64,000 nt of DNA from Apostichopus japonicus (lineage: Eukaryota; Echinodermata; Holothuroidea; Aspidochirotida; Stichopodidae): positions 3,431,001 through 3,495,000 of the forward strand of contig NC_092578.1 in the NCBI RefSeq assembly GCF_037975245.1, in the 5' to 3' direction. A program made the translations under genes and the position numbers. Position 1 is the stretch's first letter, and each line of letters opens with the position of its first letter. The notes under the pieces were generated by a model. It worked only from the letters and a program-made list of their open reading frames with translations, was not told where the DNA came from and did no database searches. This document shows positions 1 through 12,075 of the stretch, in pieces.

Positions 1-90
1 AGTTGGCGCGAAGCGTACAAGAAAATTTTGGGATTAACAAACCCTCTAGATGGCCGGAAACGGCACTTCCCGAGGTTTCCAAGCGGCATA
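1..90 (-). repeat. fragment of dispersed hAT-like repeat
   Basis: The first 90 bases match, in reverse orientation, the segment near 1250-1345 and parts of the copies at 21.2 kb and 63.2 kb. The shared words are TTGGCGCG, AGCGTACAAGAAAATTTT and GATGGCCGGAAACGGC. It is cut by the window edge. It belongs to an abundant repeat family and is not a gene. Confidence 0.7.
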
Positions 91-1020
91 TACCCAACTT
101 TAAAATAGGGATGTCATGTCCGAAATATCTCATAATCAGGATCCAAAATACTTTTTTTTTTAATTTTGGGTGTTATTTTGGGAAAATTGCCCCTGTCAAT
201 CTTGTTTCAGGCGCAACGTTAGAATGTTCGAGAGCTCTGTTATATTATTCGATGAAGAAAATGGCCTCATGCAGGCTATTGTAGGCCTATACACATGCAA
301 TACACAATTACACATAGTTACATTCCTAGGTACCGATTGCTAGGGCATCCAGGTGAAACGTGTATTAAGCATTACCCTGGTTACATGAGATTCTCAGCTG
401 TTCGAGGGAACATGTACGTGTGTAGGCCTACTATAGGGCCTATATGAATACTATGAGGGTGCATATATGTACTATATCAATACCGTGGGCGCAATAATAC
501 ATTTTGTTGTTATAGGGCCAATGAAGCCTACAGTCAACTATTTTTGCTTTATAAAGACGCTTTATTTGAAAAGATCGCACTGCGTTTATGGTAGGCGAGA
601 AATGAAGCTAAAAAAGAGCCGTACATTAACGAAGATGCATAAATGTAGGCATGAAAATATTCTTATCCCTGGCATTTGGTGGGGGGGGGGGATATGGTGC
701 ATTACATCCCCTCCACCCATTTTCATGGGGGGATATATCCCCCCTCCACCCTGGATCGCCGCCCATGGCCATATGTGATCCATTTTTCGACCTTAATAAT
801 AAGCAACATTTCCAGTAAATATGGACACAAAATGCACAATTTAGTATGGCTGGCATGTCATTTAGTGTTTATAGTGATAATACAAACACAATTACCATCT
901 ATGTTTCTAAAACTATTATGCCACCGAACTTCGCCAGAACCTTTTTTTGGCAAACAAAAAATAAAGCATACGGGAGGGGGGGGGGGGGTTAAGAGATCAC
1001 CGACATCTCACATAAAGGTC

Positions 1021-1052
<32 letters not shown>

Positions 1053-2820
1053 GCTAAACTTTTTTTTTGGTGACGGCCAATAGGGGGGGCGCGCGCCTGT
1101 TGCGCCCCCCCTGGATACGCCCCTGTAATAGCTACTCTCTTAAAAAACCATCGAATATACAAATTACAATGTTTTTACAGACTTTTACGTGCAATCTGAG
1201 AAATTGCAGGCTTGAGACCCATATTTTAGGGCTAGGTATTCGCAGCATAAAACACTCGGAAAGTGCCGTTTCCGGCCATCTGGGGGTTTGAAAAAAAACC
1301 AAAATTTTCTTGTACGCCCCGCGCCAACTGATGGTGGCGCTCCGCTTAGATAGTCTCCACACATTAGCCCCCCCAATAATTTTTCCGTTCCGCCGCGCCT
1401 GTCCCTCCCCCCCCCCCCAAAAAAAAATGATTCTACCAGAATGTGGTTTTAAAAATACAGAAAAGTTCCACCAATAAAGTCAACAAATCCGTAAAAAAAA
1501 ATAAAAAATAAAATAAAAAAGTGGTTTTTAGACATATACGAAAGAAGTCGAATTGACCGGAAGTAAGAAATGGTAGAAGAACCAATCGCATACATTCGCG
1601 ATATGGTTTTGACATAAAAATGCCGGAAACGTACAGCAATTTTGTAACTGAGACTCGTTTATCATTACGTAAAGGAAATTTAGCTCTCGTATACCATCAA
1701 CTATATGCTTTAATTAAAAAAAAATTATTGAACGGAAAATAAATTACTTTTTCGTGCAATTATCAACCATCCTGTCCCCACCCATCTCCCCAAGCCCGGC
1801 TCATGATCGGCATTTCGAAAATGCTACTATGTCCTGACTACATGCAATATATGACTATATATATTTTTTTAGGGGGGGGTGGGTTGGGTGTAAAGGTCTC
1901 CCAACATTAGGCCCCCTTTTACATCGCAAAGTCCGCTTCTATAAATCCGAAAGTTGACCGGGGCCGCATTCCATTTTATGATGCTTAAGTTTTGACTTGA
2001 CAACAGACAATGCTTCACATACCCTCCCCCGTACTTGTCCCTCGGCCTACTCCGATCCACCTCCCCACCTCCCCACCTCCCCACCTCCACCCACAATAAT
2101 GGTACTCTCGCTCCTCCTACATCATTTAAGTAGTGATCAAATTCGCTTGTCTTATAGGAATAATCACCCAAAGCTGTTGTAGTCAAGCCTGTAGTATGTG
2201 CAAACAAATGGCCCCCCATGGGAGTACAAACTTGTAGTAGGATATGCTTCGTATAAAGAGAAGTATATACTATTTAGGCACAAACAGTTAGGTTATGTTG
2301 TTGTATTTCATATATTTGTTAAAGCGGTTTTGCTGGCTTTCGAACGAGATACAATGCCTTTGGCAATACTTTAGAAACGGCGATAAAACCCATTGAAAAA
2401 TACTCAGTCTTCTATGAAAAGAAGTTTCTAACGTATTTACCGGAAATTTGTGAAGTGGTTTGTTTCTTGTTTGCTGCATAACTATGGCTCTTGTTCAGTG
2501 CATACTCACCGAAAGGATATTAAACCACAATTATAGAGTGAACGTATATACTCCCTAAACTAAAACGGCAAAGCGCCAAGCGAGACTAATTGAGATGATT
2601 ATTATTATTATTATTCCATGACCCAGTGCGTCATCCCGTTTAAGCTTGGATGAAGGTGTGTATAAACTCAGGAGGACTAAAGGCGATATAAGGCATTCTC
2701 AAATGTTATGAAAATTCTTACGAGGGGAAATATTGGATGAAACTTGTCGTTCAAATACACAAATTGACAGCTGACCTTCGAAAGAGAGGAAAAAAGGTTT
2801 TTAACTGCCATATTGACTGG
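91..2820. other. gene-free, repeat-rich stretch
   Basis: I see no convincing exon here. The stretch holds a G/C-run palindrome near 680-760, homopolymer runs (poly-G at 976-988, poly-T at 1026-1052), a dispersed repeat at about 1076-1410 (annotated separately), a C-rich CCACCTCC short tandem run near 2050-2095, and (ATT)n near 2597-2615. The reading frames present are short and compositionally driven. Confidence 0.6.
1076..1410 (+). repeat. dispersed hAT-like repeat copy
   Basis: A hAT-style terminus reading CCTGGATACGCCCCTG (RC CAGGGGCG...) ends near 1125. The following 1250-1345 segment shares CCGTTTCCGGCC and CGCGCCAACTGATGGTGGCGC with the copies at 1-90, 21.2 kb and 63.2 kb. The boundaries are uncertain and I found no target duplication. 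Confidence 0.55.
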
Positions 2821-2821
2821 T

Positions 2822-2866
2822 GTATATATATATATATATATATATTATATTTTTTATTTGTCCATA

Positions 2867-2900
<34 letters not shown>
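2822..2900. repeat. (TA)n microsatellite at outer edge of left arm
   Basis: Interrupted TA dinucleotide run. It lies at the outer boundary of the left arm of the palindrome. The right arm also ends in a long TA tract (19116-19312), so both outer boundaries coincide with TA-rich DNA. Confidence 0.9.
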
Positions 2901-2902
<2 letters not shown>

Positions 2903-2999
2903 TATATATCATAACTATATTAACTATGTATTTTCTAACAGAATCAAATCTTTAATACATAATCATATTAAAGACATAAAGTCTTGAAAACGGAAGGAA

Positions 3000-4019
3000 A
3001 TGGCCGAAACAACACCAACGCTCTTGACGGACATCACTGAGACGTTTCGGAACTTCACTTGGACCAATGAAACCGAGGAAGCAGGTGATGGATTACAGCC
3101 AGGAGGACTACCGCCTGGATGGACATGGGAAGACGTACTCTATGTGGTCTTTCTCCTGAGGATGAGACTATGGATAAGTTTTATTGGATTTGTTTGCAAC
3201 GTTATGGCTTTCTTAATACAGATTAAACTCAAAAGTTACCGCAAAACCCAGTTTATGTTTGGTTTTGTTCTGACAGTATCTGAAATGTTTTACTTATTTG
3301 CAGTGCTGGCAGAGACATATTATTACTACAATGAAATTCTCATTATTCCAAAGGTTTATCAAGCGATCGCCTTAGCAACGAATCTTCTTGCTTTATTTGC
3401 AATCATAGGTGTAGGGGTTGATCGCTATATGGCTCTGTGTGCGTTTCCCTTCAAATATAAAATCATAGTGACCGTCAAAAGATACGCAGCTGTGATCGTT
3501 GGGTTAACAGCCATCTCCATACTCTACGGTTTTGTGTTTACGCAGTTTTTCGCAAGCGACGATCCTGTAGTGTCGCAGCGTATTTTTATTGTTTTAAGTG
3601 TTTTGCTCTTCATTACCACGGTTACGTACATTGGTCTCTCTTTCTCATTGGTACGAGCATTCAGGAGCACCAAACTGGGTGACTCAATCAAGAAGGTTAG
3701 AATGCAACAAACCAAACGGCTGTTGTTCGCGTTTAGTCTAATACTGATAACAAACGGTATGTGCTATTTACCTCATAGCTTCCACTCGTTGTATATATCA
3801 CTTCAGCCGTTCGATCAGCGTTTTGGTATATTAGCAAATATCAAACTTGGTAACTGGTTTTACAACATCCGGGTACTTAACTCGACATTCAATCCGCTTA
3901 TCTACTGGTCAAACGTCCTGGTGCGTGAAATGAAATGGCCAAGTTGCTTTAAGGAAAGAGGAAAGAAAAGCAAGCCAGCAATTTCATCCATCAGCCGTAC
4001 GCAAACTAAAAATAAATAA
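3000..4019 (+). CDS. intronless rhodopsin-like (class A) GPCR, palindromic copy A
   Basis: A single uninterrupted frame encodes 339 residues. The extracellular N-terminus (1-45) has two N-glycosylation sequons (N18, N23). Seven hydrophobic segments lie at about 47-76, 84-107, 118-139, 161-183, 195-217, 239-259 and 284-305. Family marks are N67 in TM1, the D-R-Y triad at 141-143 after TM3, a C-Y-L-P variant of CWxP at 255-258 in TM6, and N-P-L-I-Y at 298-302 in TM7. A basic tail follows. Oddities: the usual Asp of TM2 is Glu (E95), TM4 lacks its Trp, and the Cys pair normally linking TM3 to extracellular loop 2 is absent. The ATG is preceded by GGAA and its context is shared with the second copy. 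The ligand is unknown. By family it should signal through G proteins at the plasma membrane. It is about 88% identical to the copy at 18014-19033. Confidence 0.93.
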   Translation: MAETTPTLLTDITETFRNFTWTNETEEAGDGLQPGGLPPGWTWEDVLYVVFLLRMRLWISFIGFVCNVMAFLIQIKLKSYRKTQFMFGFVLTVSEMFYLFAVLAETYYYYNEILIIPKVYQAIALATNLLALFAIIGVGVDRYMALCAFPFKYKIIVTVKRYAAVIVGLTAISILYGFVFTQFFASDDPVVSQRIFIVLSVLLFITTVTYIGLSFSLVRAFRSTKLGDSIKKVRMQQTKRLLFAFSLILITNGMCYLPHSFHSLYISLQPFDQRFGILANIKLGNWFYNIRVLNSTFNPLIYWSNVLVREMKWPSCFKERGKKSKPAISSISRTQTKNK

Positions 4020-6309
4020 TTTCTTGAAAGACGATTCCATCTTCACCTGAGTGGTGTATAAACATACAGCACACAAGGGGTTCCCCATACGGAATCGGAG
4101 TAAAACCAAAAAAAGGGGCGGGGGAGGGTTGGGGCTAGGAGGGTGGTTAAGATTTCGCTTGACTTTGCCTGTATAAACCGATACAATTCGAAGGTACAGT
4201 AGTAAAATTTACCAAGGCATTTGCCCTTTCCCTAATGCCACATTCAATAAATGCGTTTCCGTTAATTGCGTTTTCTGATACAATTTCTACATGTGAAGTT
4301 CCAATTGCTGTGATGAAAATGTTGTAATGATTAGATAAAAGTGGTATATATCTGCATGGTGTATGGATATCATATCTTAGTACAATGTATGTTTGGTGAC
4401 GTCATACTTTGGTCATTACATTGATAGGCCACATATACTGTTCGTTTTAGCCAGAAGGATAACGTATAAATGAAGCGTTACACTTAACAAGAAGTGATTT
4501 ATGCATCAAATTGCAAAGTGTTCTGTTGTCTTGTCATCTTGCTCAACAGTTTCAAGTAAGGTTCGGCGGAAATAGATACATACGAAGAAACAGAAAATAA
4601 GAACTTTCGGAATTCAATTTCAACTGGGTTTCCCGTATTTTAATGTCTTTGCGTTCTCACTAAAAACTTAAAACGAAATAACCACGATTTTGTTAGAATT
4701 ATGAAACACAACAAAGAAGAAATATCAAAGGTGCATTTGTTTTTCTTATGCGACGGTTAGCTGAAGAAAATCCTCGCCTGAATAAAAGTTAATACAAATT
4801 AACTAGTGGTATATAATCGGGGCAAACTTAATGTCTACCGCAGAATAGCGATTAAGAGTTTAGTATACGTCAAAACTAGGAAAAATTTGAAAGTCTTTGA
4901 AGCAGCAAAAATGGGTTATATAGATGCCACATTTCAAAAGTTTCTCTTTTCTTTTATATCTCAAAGAATATAAATTATCTAAGTGCATTAGTGAGTTTCA
5001 AATAACAGATTAAACTTCTTCTACATGTGAAGAACTAGTTGCCTTTATATCTGCATTGTAAACACTTTGTTCGCTTTTGTTATCCATTATTATCTATAGT
5101 CATCACTTCAGTTCCGTTCTATATACACTCCAATAGTTTAACTGTTATGCTTTATATAGTTTATATCTTTAAATCGACGCTTTGTTAAATTTTATTTTAA
5201 GTGGTTCATTAATCAAGTCATCTCCTCCACGACTAGAAACACAAAGTGGTTTATTTATTTCGAGAGAAGATAAAACGGCTCTTAAAGTTGCCTCGGAAAT
5301 TCAAGAAGATATTTAATGGGTCAAATAAATATTGGCATTATTCTTTTCTGGAATAAATCGTTTGCGTCAACTTGAGAGAAAGAATTGGTAACCTACTAGT
5401 TGAGCCCGAAGTCACGGTTAATATCAATTTAGTTGATTTCTCTGCTACAAGGACAAACTGACCATTGGGTCCTCGTCCCATGAAAGGGAAGGGGGTGGTA
5501 GAGGGGGGCACTAGCATCCTTAGCTTCCAAATTAAATCCGACGTTTGCGCACTAATGTTTGTTGCAACTCTGCAGGACTTTTGTAAGGTCTTTATGGGTA
5601 TCATGAAATGGCAACAAGAGGGGGAGAGGTGTAGTCCCCCACCCACCCCTCATTCACACGCACAACCCTATGACCATCGGGCTACGTCGGCCAGTTTTGG
5701 TAGCTACTGTTGATGAAGTTGAAAGGCTTTTGAAAGTACTAGAAATTATGTTGCAGTCAGTTATGAAATGCTAAGATTATGGTTTTGTTTTCTAGCTTGC
5801 AAAAACTCAAATATACGTTGCTGTATTTATTTGATATATTTCAGTCATATATTGTGGCGTATAATAATGCCTAATATTTTACCTGTAAATAATGCTATTG
5901 CCACATATTATTCCCCGTTGTATTTATTGACAGCTTTTGAAGTTTATTTAGAACACCTTTGCCGACGCTATTCATCTCAACTGATCGTTTCTTCTTGATG
6001 TTTAAAAACTTGCCAATTTGCGTGTTCCATGTATAAGATGACAACAAAAAAATGTCTATACGCTACGAAAATGCGAGAACCGATTGAAATAAAGAAATTA
6101 CTTGATCATTAACCCTGACTTGGTGGAAAATATTCCCAGATGGGGACATTGATTTGATCACTTACAATATCAATCCGTGTCCTGCAGTATATAATTTTGA
6201 TTAATTGTAACAAGTGTGGAGGTAGAATTTCATCGATATTAAATTTTAAATATGTTATATTTATGTGCTTTTAAGTTGTATCACAAATAATATATATGAT
6301 AACATTTAT

Positions 6310-6406
6310 AAAATATATAATAACATTATATATATATAAATATATATATATATATAGATATATATATATATTATATATATATATAAATGAAAATATATAT
6401 ATATAT

Positions 6407-6463
<57 letters not shown>

Positions 6464-6470
6464 AAAATAT
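6310..6470. repeat. (TA)n microsatellite in left arm
   Basis: Long interrupted TA tract. The corresponding site in the right arm (15606-15740) is also TA-rich but carries an extra SINE fragment. Confidence 0.9.
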
Positions 6471-8159
6471 ATTTATTTATTATTTTCAGTTATTATATGA
6501 TTTGAGCAGATTTCAATGAAATATTACATGTGCATTAAGTAAAGCTGTTCAGTATTGTCATAAAATATATTAAATACATAAACATTTGACATAAAACTTG
6601 GCCATTTTTCACAGAAAACTGGGTTACATGATCGAAGGAGGTGATGATCATGTTAATGGTAAACTAAAAGGCAATGATTTGGTGGCGCTATTCAAGTTCC
6701 CTTCCAATTCAAATGAACTTGGAAAAGAATTGGTGACGATGTTTTTACTGTGGGATAATTTTGTATCACGATACCACCAAGGAGAACGATGTTATGATTA
6801 GGTGTTTAGAAACGGAGAGGAGGGAGGGGGGGGGGTGGTTGGTGCCAGACATTCACACCCTAACCAGTCAATCCGGAAGAAGGCTACTTTCAAACAAAGA
6901 TTTATCATCGTAGGCACAAAGAATTTTTTTACATAGGCCTACGTTCGCCGAGGGGTATGGCAAGGTTTCTCACTAACCCACCTTATCTGTCCTTCATATA
7001 GACTCGTCCCAAAATAGAGAAAGACAAATGAATGGAGTATTGCTCATTCTGTATAATTGACATAATACTAGGATGAAGCCACGTAATTTTCGTGTACCAT
7101 GGACCGCACGGCATGTGTCCTATATAGCCTGTACTTCAAACTATGTTCAAGAGTGTCGTACGCCATTTAAGGTGTACAACCATAATTTAATGCAGATACA
7201 AACTCAAACATCGTTATTATTCTATGTAATAGAGATATTCGTCATATAAAAACTTCCCCAAACGGCTAAGAAATGTATTATGCCATTTGGGAGATTTCAC
7301 AGATTAGGATTAAGTGCTTGTTTCTTCGCACACACAAAGGCTGAAGACTTGATCAACTCTAAATATGACATCATCGAACCACATATGCTTCAAGTTTTAA
7401 CGTTCTTCTATATTAATGAGGAAACCTAAGCTTGAGTGGAAATTAATTCTACCTAATCCGAATTCCATATTTTATTTCACTTAAATTATAATTTCATTTC
7501 AACAAAATCACTGCTTTATACTAAAGTAGAATTATCAATTAACAAAGTACAATTTGACTTCAGTTGTCTTGTATTCAACTTAAATTTAGAACGGCCTGCC
7601 ATACAAACTTCATGCGGTACTCACGTACAGATGACATGATCATTGCTCGGTCCAATCCTATAATTAGCTCTTCTTTCTGGCTAATATTGAGAATCCTCCA
7701 ATGACAAATCATTTCTTTACAGACTTCTGCGTCTATGACGTCATGATAATACTAACGTAATAATCCACAAAAGAAGTTTTAGGCGATGATTAGTTTCTCC
7801 AAAGGCAATTCCTTAGCAGCGAGGTGTGAGAGGACCTCCCTGCAAACTTCAACGTCATCCATTTTCCGTTGCTTGTTATATGGTATAGCATACGCCCATT
7901 AAAATCCCCATTGACTTACACACTAACTCACAAAAGTAATGTGGTCTCTAAGTCTAGATAGAAGTACTCACTAGCTAAACGCTACCCATCACCGGATAGC
8001 TGACAAGCTGGCCTTTCATGGTACCATCAATTGTCCGTATCATGAGATTTTTTGCTATCAGAGTCTGAAGTTTTCGTCACTGTAAACAAACCTCTTCACT
8101 CAGTAGTAAACAATTCGCGTACGCTGCTTATGGGACTGCAAAATGGGTCTAAGATTGCC

Positions 8160-8487
8160 TCAATTGACCCAATTTTTGCACCTCATGTACTTCCATTCAA
8201 GCACTTCAACATGTAAGCCAGATCCTGATTGATAACGTATCAAAAGAGATGTTTTCCTACTGCAGTTTGGCACTTTTCCCTGAAATAGGAGAACATCCGG
8301 GCGGATTGATATAGACTCTAACAGGAGTATGCCACCATATGGTTGGCGGTACGCCATTTTGTTTGTGTTTAGCAGCGTACGATGCATGCGGTGATCGACT
8401 TCCACGTAAACATGGCACGTTAAAGTGTTTTGATGAACACCTGTGTATTTGAGTTTCACTGATATGTATAACTTTCATTCTATTCAC
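8160..8487 (-). other. degraded frame matching the arm-end ORF of the other arm
   Basis: This is the reverse-strand counterpart of 13614-13940. The reading frame is split: the first ~70 codons stay in one frame and the rest continues in another, so at least one indel separates the copies. No domain was recognised. It may be only a chance frame carried by the duplication. Confidence 0.35.
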
Positions 8488-8735
8488 TTCAATCCTTTGT
8501 TTCCTTTAACTGAATTGTTTCTTTCATTTCCGGAATGTACGTAAGACGCTATTTAAAGCTCTTTCATTGGTTAACGGATATATCGTGCATAATCCGTATT
8601 ACAAAACCTTCTGTTTACAATCAAAGCGCGATTTTCTCAGCAAAAATACTTCGATATACTGACGTTACATGTAATATCGTTTCAGGTTGTATTATATAAC
8701 GTCATTTCATGTAGTACTTCTCGTCTTATCACGTC

Positions 8736-9095
8736 ATGCCAAGCCCAGCCACCCAACTCCAAAAGCCACGCTAAGCCACCTCACTTCACTTCACCGCACT
8801 CTATGTCAACTCAACCCAAGCCACCCACGCAACTCCACGCCATGCAACGAAAGGCCCCTCCACGCCAAAATCCACTCGGAGGCACGTCACGCCAAGCCAG
8901 GCAATTGCACTACACTCTGTGTGTCACACCACTTGGCGCCAAGTCAAACCACGCCACGCCACCCAACTACATTACACTCCACTCCGCTTCATGACACTCC
9001 ACTCCACACCATGTCACTCCACTCCACACCATGTCATGTCACACAAGGACGCGCCGCTTTATCCAATGCCACTCCACGCCACGTCAAGTTACGTC
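8736..9095. repeat. degenerate CAC-rich minisatellite
   Basis: About 350 bases of loosely repeated words such as CCACTC, CCACGC and CACACCATGTCA, strongly C-rich and G-poor on the plus strand. Several overlapping frames are open only because of this composition. I do not regard them as genes. Confidence 0.8.
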
Positions 9096-9604
9096 ACGGC
9101 AGATGAAGTTACGTCCTTATATGCTGGAGATGACGTAGGGCTGAAGATACGGTTTCTTAGGTTAATTCAATATTACACGGTCACAAAATAATTGTTAATA
9201 AACAGTTGGAATGATGAAACATATTGGTAAATTACTTAAATTCATTTCTTAATATAAAGCAAACATATCAATTTAGCCGCAGAATTTAATTTCCATGGTG
9301 AAAGGTGTTGACTTTTTTTTCTTTTCAAAATCTTCATAATGTTATTTTTCTTAAAAAAATACATTAACCCATGTTAATCCTGAAAGTAACATGTTATTAA
9401 AATTCATGACAAACAAACAATTCATAAACCGAAAGCAGCCGAAAATAAAATAGCGTTCCGGTTATATATTTGCAAGCTAAGCAAAAGGATCTATATCATA
9501 TCATATCAAGCAAGATATTTTTTTCATCACAAAGAAAGGTTACGGCATAGTTCGTATTTTATAGATAAATCAATACATTAAAACAAAAATTACGGAATTC
9601 TATT

Positions 9605-9675
9605 CCTTAAGAACAAGGAACAGAGACGAACAGAGTACAAAGTTTTGTACTCAACCTCTGTTCCTTTTTCTAAGG
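9605..9675. repeat. perfect-looking nested hairpin
   Basis: The outer stem pairs 9605-9625 with 9656-9675 (CCTTAAGAACAAGGAACAGAG against CTCTGTTCCTTTTTCTAAGG). The inner stem pairs 9633-9640 (GAGTACAA) with 9645-9652 (TTGTACTC). It could be a small fold-back MITE or a structured RNA. Nothing shows transcription. Confidence 0.6.
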
Positions 9676-9992
9676 ATTTACATAACGTAAAAATAATTAC
9701 ATATCTTCATTTAAAATTGTCTTTTTTTTTAAAACATTGACTTCTATACATAAAGGGCGCCATTGGTTTTGTTTAACATATTACAAATAAATGCAACAGC
9801 GCCACCCGTTCCTCCGCTGTTTCATTTCATTCTGTTGTGACGTCTAAGTCAGCCGTCATGGTACTTGGTACTCACCCAGGAAAGAACCTGGGTACGAAAA
9901 CCAAACTACCGAACGACTGATCTGCACTCAACCCAGTCCCCTTGCATCGGGACTGTCACTGTGTGATCATCAAGGTGTCAACTTACTGTCGG

Positions 9993-10405
9993 TCGTATGG
10001 AAAGCCATTTTAACATTTAATCGGGAATTTTAGATATCTGAAATTGTTCCTTATTTCAGATATCTGAAATTGAATTCGAGATATCTGAAATTGAATTCGA
10101 GATATCTGAAAATGAATTCGAGATATCTGAAATTCTATTTCAGATATCTGAAATTGAATTTCAGATATCTGGAATTGAATTCGAGATATCTCGAACTGAA
10201 TTTCAGATAGGCTATCTCGAATTCAATTTCAGATATCTGAAATTCTCTGGTATTTCGAGATATCTGAAATTGATTATAAGATATCTGCAATTATTTGAAG
10301 ATATCTGAAATAAATTGGAGATATCTATAATTTAATTTGAGATATCTGAAATTATTTCGAGATATCTGAAATTCCTTATTAAATGTTAAAACGGCTTTCC
10401 ATACG
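9993..10405. mobile_element. TIR-bounded element made of palindromic GATATC repeats
   Basis: The ends are inverted repeats of about 28 bases with one mismatch. The left end begins CGTATGGAAAGCCATTTTAA and the right end closes with the reverse complement (...TTTCCATACG). The flanks carry GTCGG on both sides, a possible short target duplication. The inside is an array of about 15-20 units of roughly 20 bases built on GATATCTGAAATT and GAATTC. The units occur in both orientations, so much of the element is self-complementary. It has no coding capacity, consistent with a non-autonomous element. Confidence 0.75.
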
Positions 10406-11417
10406 GTCGGAATACATTTCACTTCGTTGCATCCAGTTCGATATTCATCTGAACAACAGCTTTGTTTCAGCAGGCCTGACAAGAGGCGAGGGGTACAACC
10501 CTTGGGACTAGTGTTTAATGAGGTGGCCAGTAAAGAAAAACTTGTTTTAATTTTAATGGTAAACCTCTGGAAAATGAATATAACGTAAAAAATGCACCGT
10601 TAACATATGTTGTCTACGGAACCAGAGCTGGCTTTCGACGGCTCTGAGTAAGAGCAGAACAAGAAGACCAGAAGTACTTGAAAATATGGTCCTAAACAGT
10701 AAAACCTTAATAATTAATAAATAATAAATGAATCCGAAGTGAGGTATATTATACAACTGTTATGCCGTACCGTATATAGGGATAGCAGAAGGATTTTAAG
10801 CCTCTAATGTTCGGTTAATCCGTTTGGATCGGAGTGAGGGTTGAGCCGAACGAAGAGAAATATCGAACCAAATTAACATATAAATACAGAAAATTGATTA
10901 ATTTTGGGAATCCGTTTGAACTAAAAAATATATAAATAAATAAAAAACCATGAAGTTTCAGATGAAGAAAGTCTGAAAGCGTGCTACAGTTACCCAAATT
11001 TGTCTAAAAATGGTATAAAACCCAAAATGTGACGATGAGAGGACGGCAGTTTGATTTGGTGGCGCTACAGAACTATTGTCCATGTCAGTAAATACTTTAC
11101 AGAGAAAGAAACAACATATTCGAGCATATTGAAGGAATGGGACTCGCCAACCTATAATATTCAATAGCAAAAAGTTCAACTTGAATAATTAGTGACAGAT
11201 ACGTTTGATTTTATAACTCATTGCTTCATTTTTTGTTTTATTATTTGATCAATAGTGTTAAGGAACCTTTAAATTAAAGGACTGCTTAAATTTCGATCGA
11301 TCAATATGTCACATGGCGACCATGGAAAATACGACAGAAACGGGAGCTTCTTAGGGTATTTCCCTTACTGAAAATCTCTCTTCAACGTGTGAGATGTATA
11401 GAAATACTTTAACGTAC
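10406..11417. other. spacer, no gene seen
   Basis: AT-rich sequence with short frames only. I looked on the minus strand for the C-terminal exon of the SLC23 gene that should follow 11418 and did not find it. Confidence 0.5.
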
Positions 11418-11492
11418 CTGGCATAGTCTTATCTAATACGGCAGCGATGACCACGCCCACAAACATGTTGGTGCTCAGAAGAACGGTTAAAT
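11418..11492 (-). CDS. SLC23-type transporter exon (late TM segment)
   Basis: On the minus strand a 75-base exon lies between an acceptor (TTTAACCAG at 11493-11501) and a donor (GTACGT, 11417 downwards). It begins with two bases of a codon and ends with one. The peptide reads L-T-V-L-L-S-T-N-M-F-V-G-V-V-I-A-A-V-L-D-K-T-M-P. This matches the TM segment of SLC23/NCS2 transporters that ends in 'LDNT(V/I)PG'. It belongs with the exon at 12988-13223. The exon or exons that should lie between them were not found, so the gene may be a relic or have a very divergent middle. Confidence 0.65.
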
Positions 11493-12014
11493 CTGGTTAA
11501 ATACCTCCAAATCTGAATAAAAATTCGGAATTTTAATTAAACACTGTACCTTGACATTGATAGCGGTGTGTTTTTCTTTACAATGAATCCCCCACTCCCT
11601 CCTGCTTATCCACCCTTCCACCTCCTTTCCCCTTTCCTTGGATTTGGAAAACATTCTTTGATAAAGGGACTAAAGTGAAGTGAGCAGAAACTGTTTATAA
11701 CAGGTGCATCTTAATACACATCCCCTACCCCTCCCACTCTCCCACCCCCTCCCACTCTCCAATCCGCACTCCACCCATCTCTCCCATATCGAGATAATTA
11801 TGAAGCAGAAAATTTCACTGTACAGCAATTCACGAAGAAGCATAGCTTTGTTTAATTGTGTCGAAATTCAACAACAAAAAACTGCCTTTCCTTTAGCTTA
11901 TTTAAAAAATAACAACATGTGAACACTTAGATTGTCAAAAAAAAAAATTTAAAAAAATGTGAATGTCAAACAGGTCTACTCCTACCCGAAGACTAAACAT
12001 ATATATATATATAC

Positions 12015-12075
<61 letters not shown>

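Larger units (their letters stand above)
2905..8510 (+). repeat. left arm of large inverted duplication
   Basis: This arm is the reverse complement of 13592-19125, with scattered substitutions and small indels. Matching anchor points run throughout: the GPCR start (3000 with 19033), the GPCR 3' flank (about 4020-4090 with 17940-18010), the segment near 7075-7160 (with about 14940-15030), and the inner end near 8487-8510 (with 13592-13614). The sum of paired coordinates drifts by only about 70 bases over 5.5 kb, so few large indels separate the arms. Apart from the GPCR I see no convincing gene in the arm. Positions 4020-8160 hold AT-rich sequence, a long TA tract (6310-6470) and only short non-conserved frames. 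Confidence 0.93.
8511..9992. other. spacer between palindrome arms, gene-free part
   Basis: Apart from the CAC-rich minisatellite and a hairpin at 9605-9675, this is AT-rich sequence in which I see no exon. Confidence 0.6.

Noticed and set aside
8736-9095. CRISPR-like array
   Set aside because: The units are short, degenerate and directly adjacent, with no regular spacers, and the genome is eukaryotic.
8803-9106. Overlapping open frames in the CAC-rich region
   Set aside because: They follow from the short CCACNC repeat composition, are open in more than one frame and show no protein-like character.
10021-10380. CRISPR-like or phage-attachment repeats
   Set aside because: The units occur in both orientations without unique spacers and lie between transposon-like inverted repeats.
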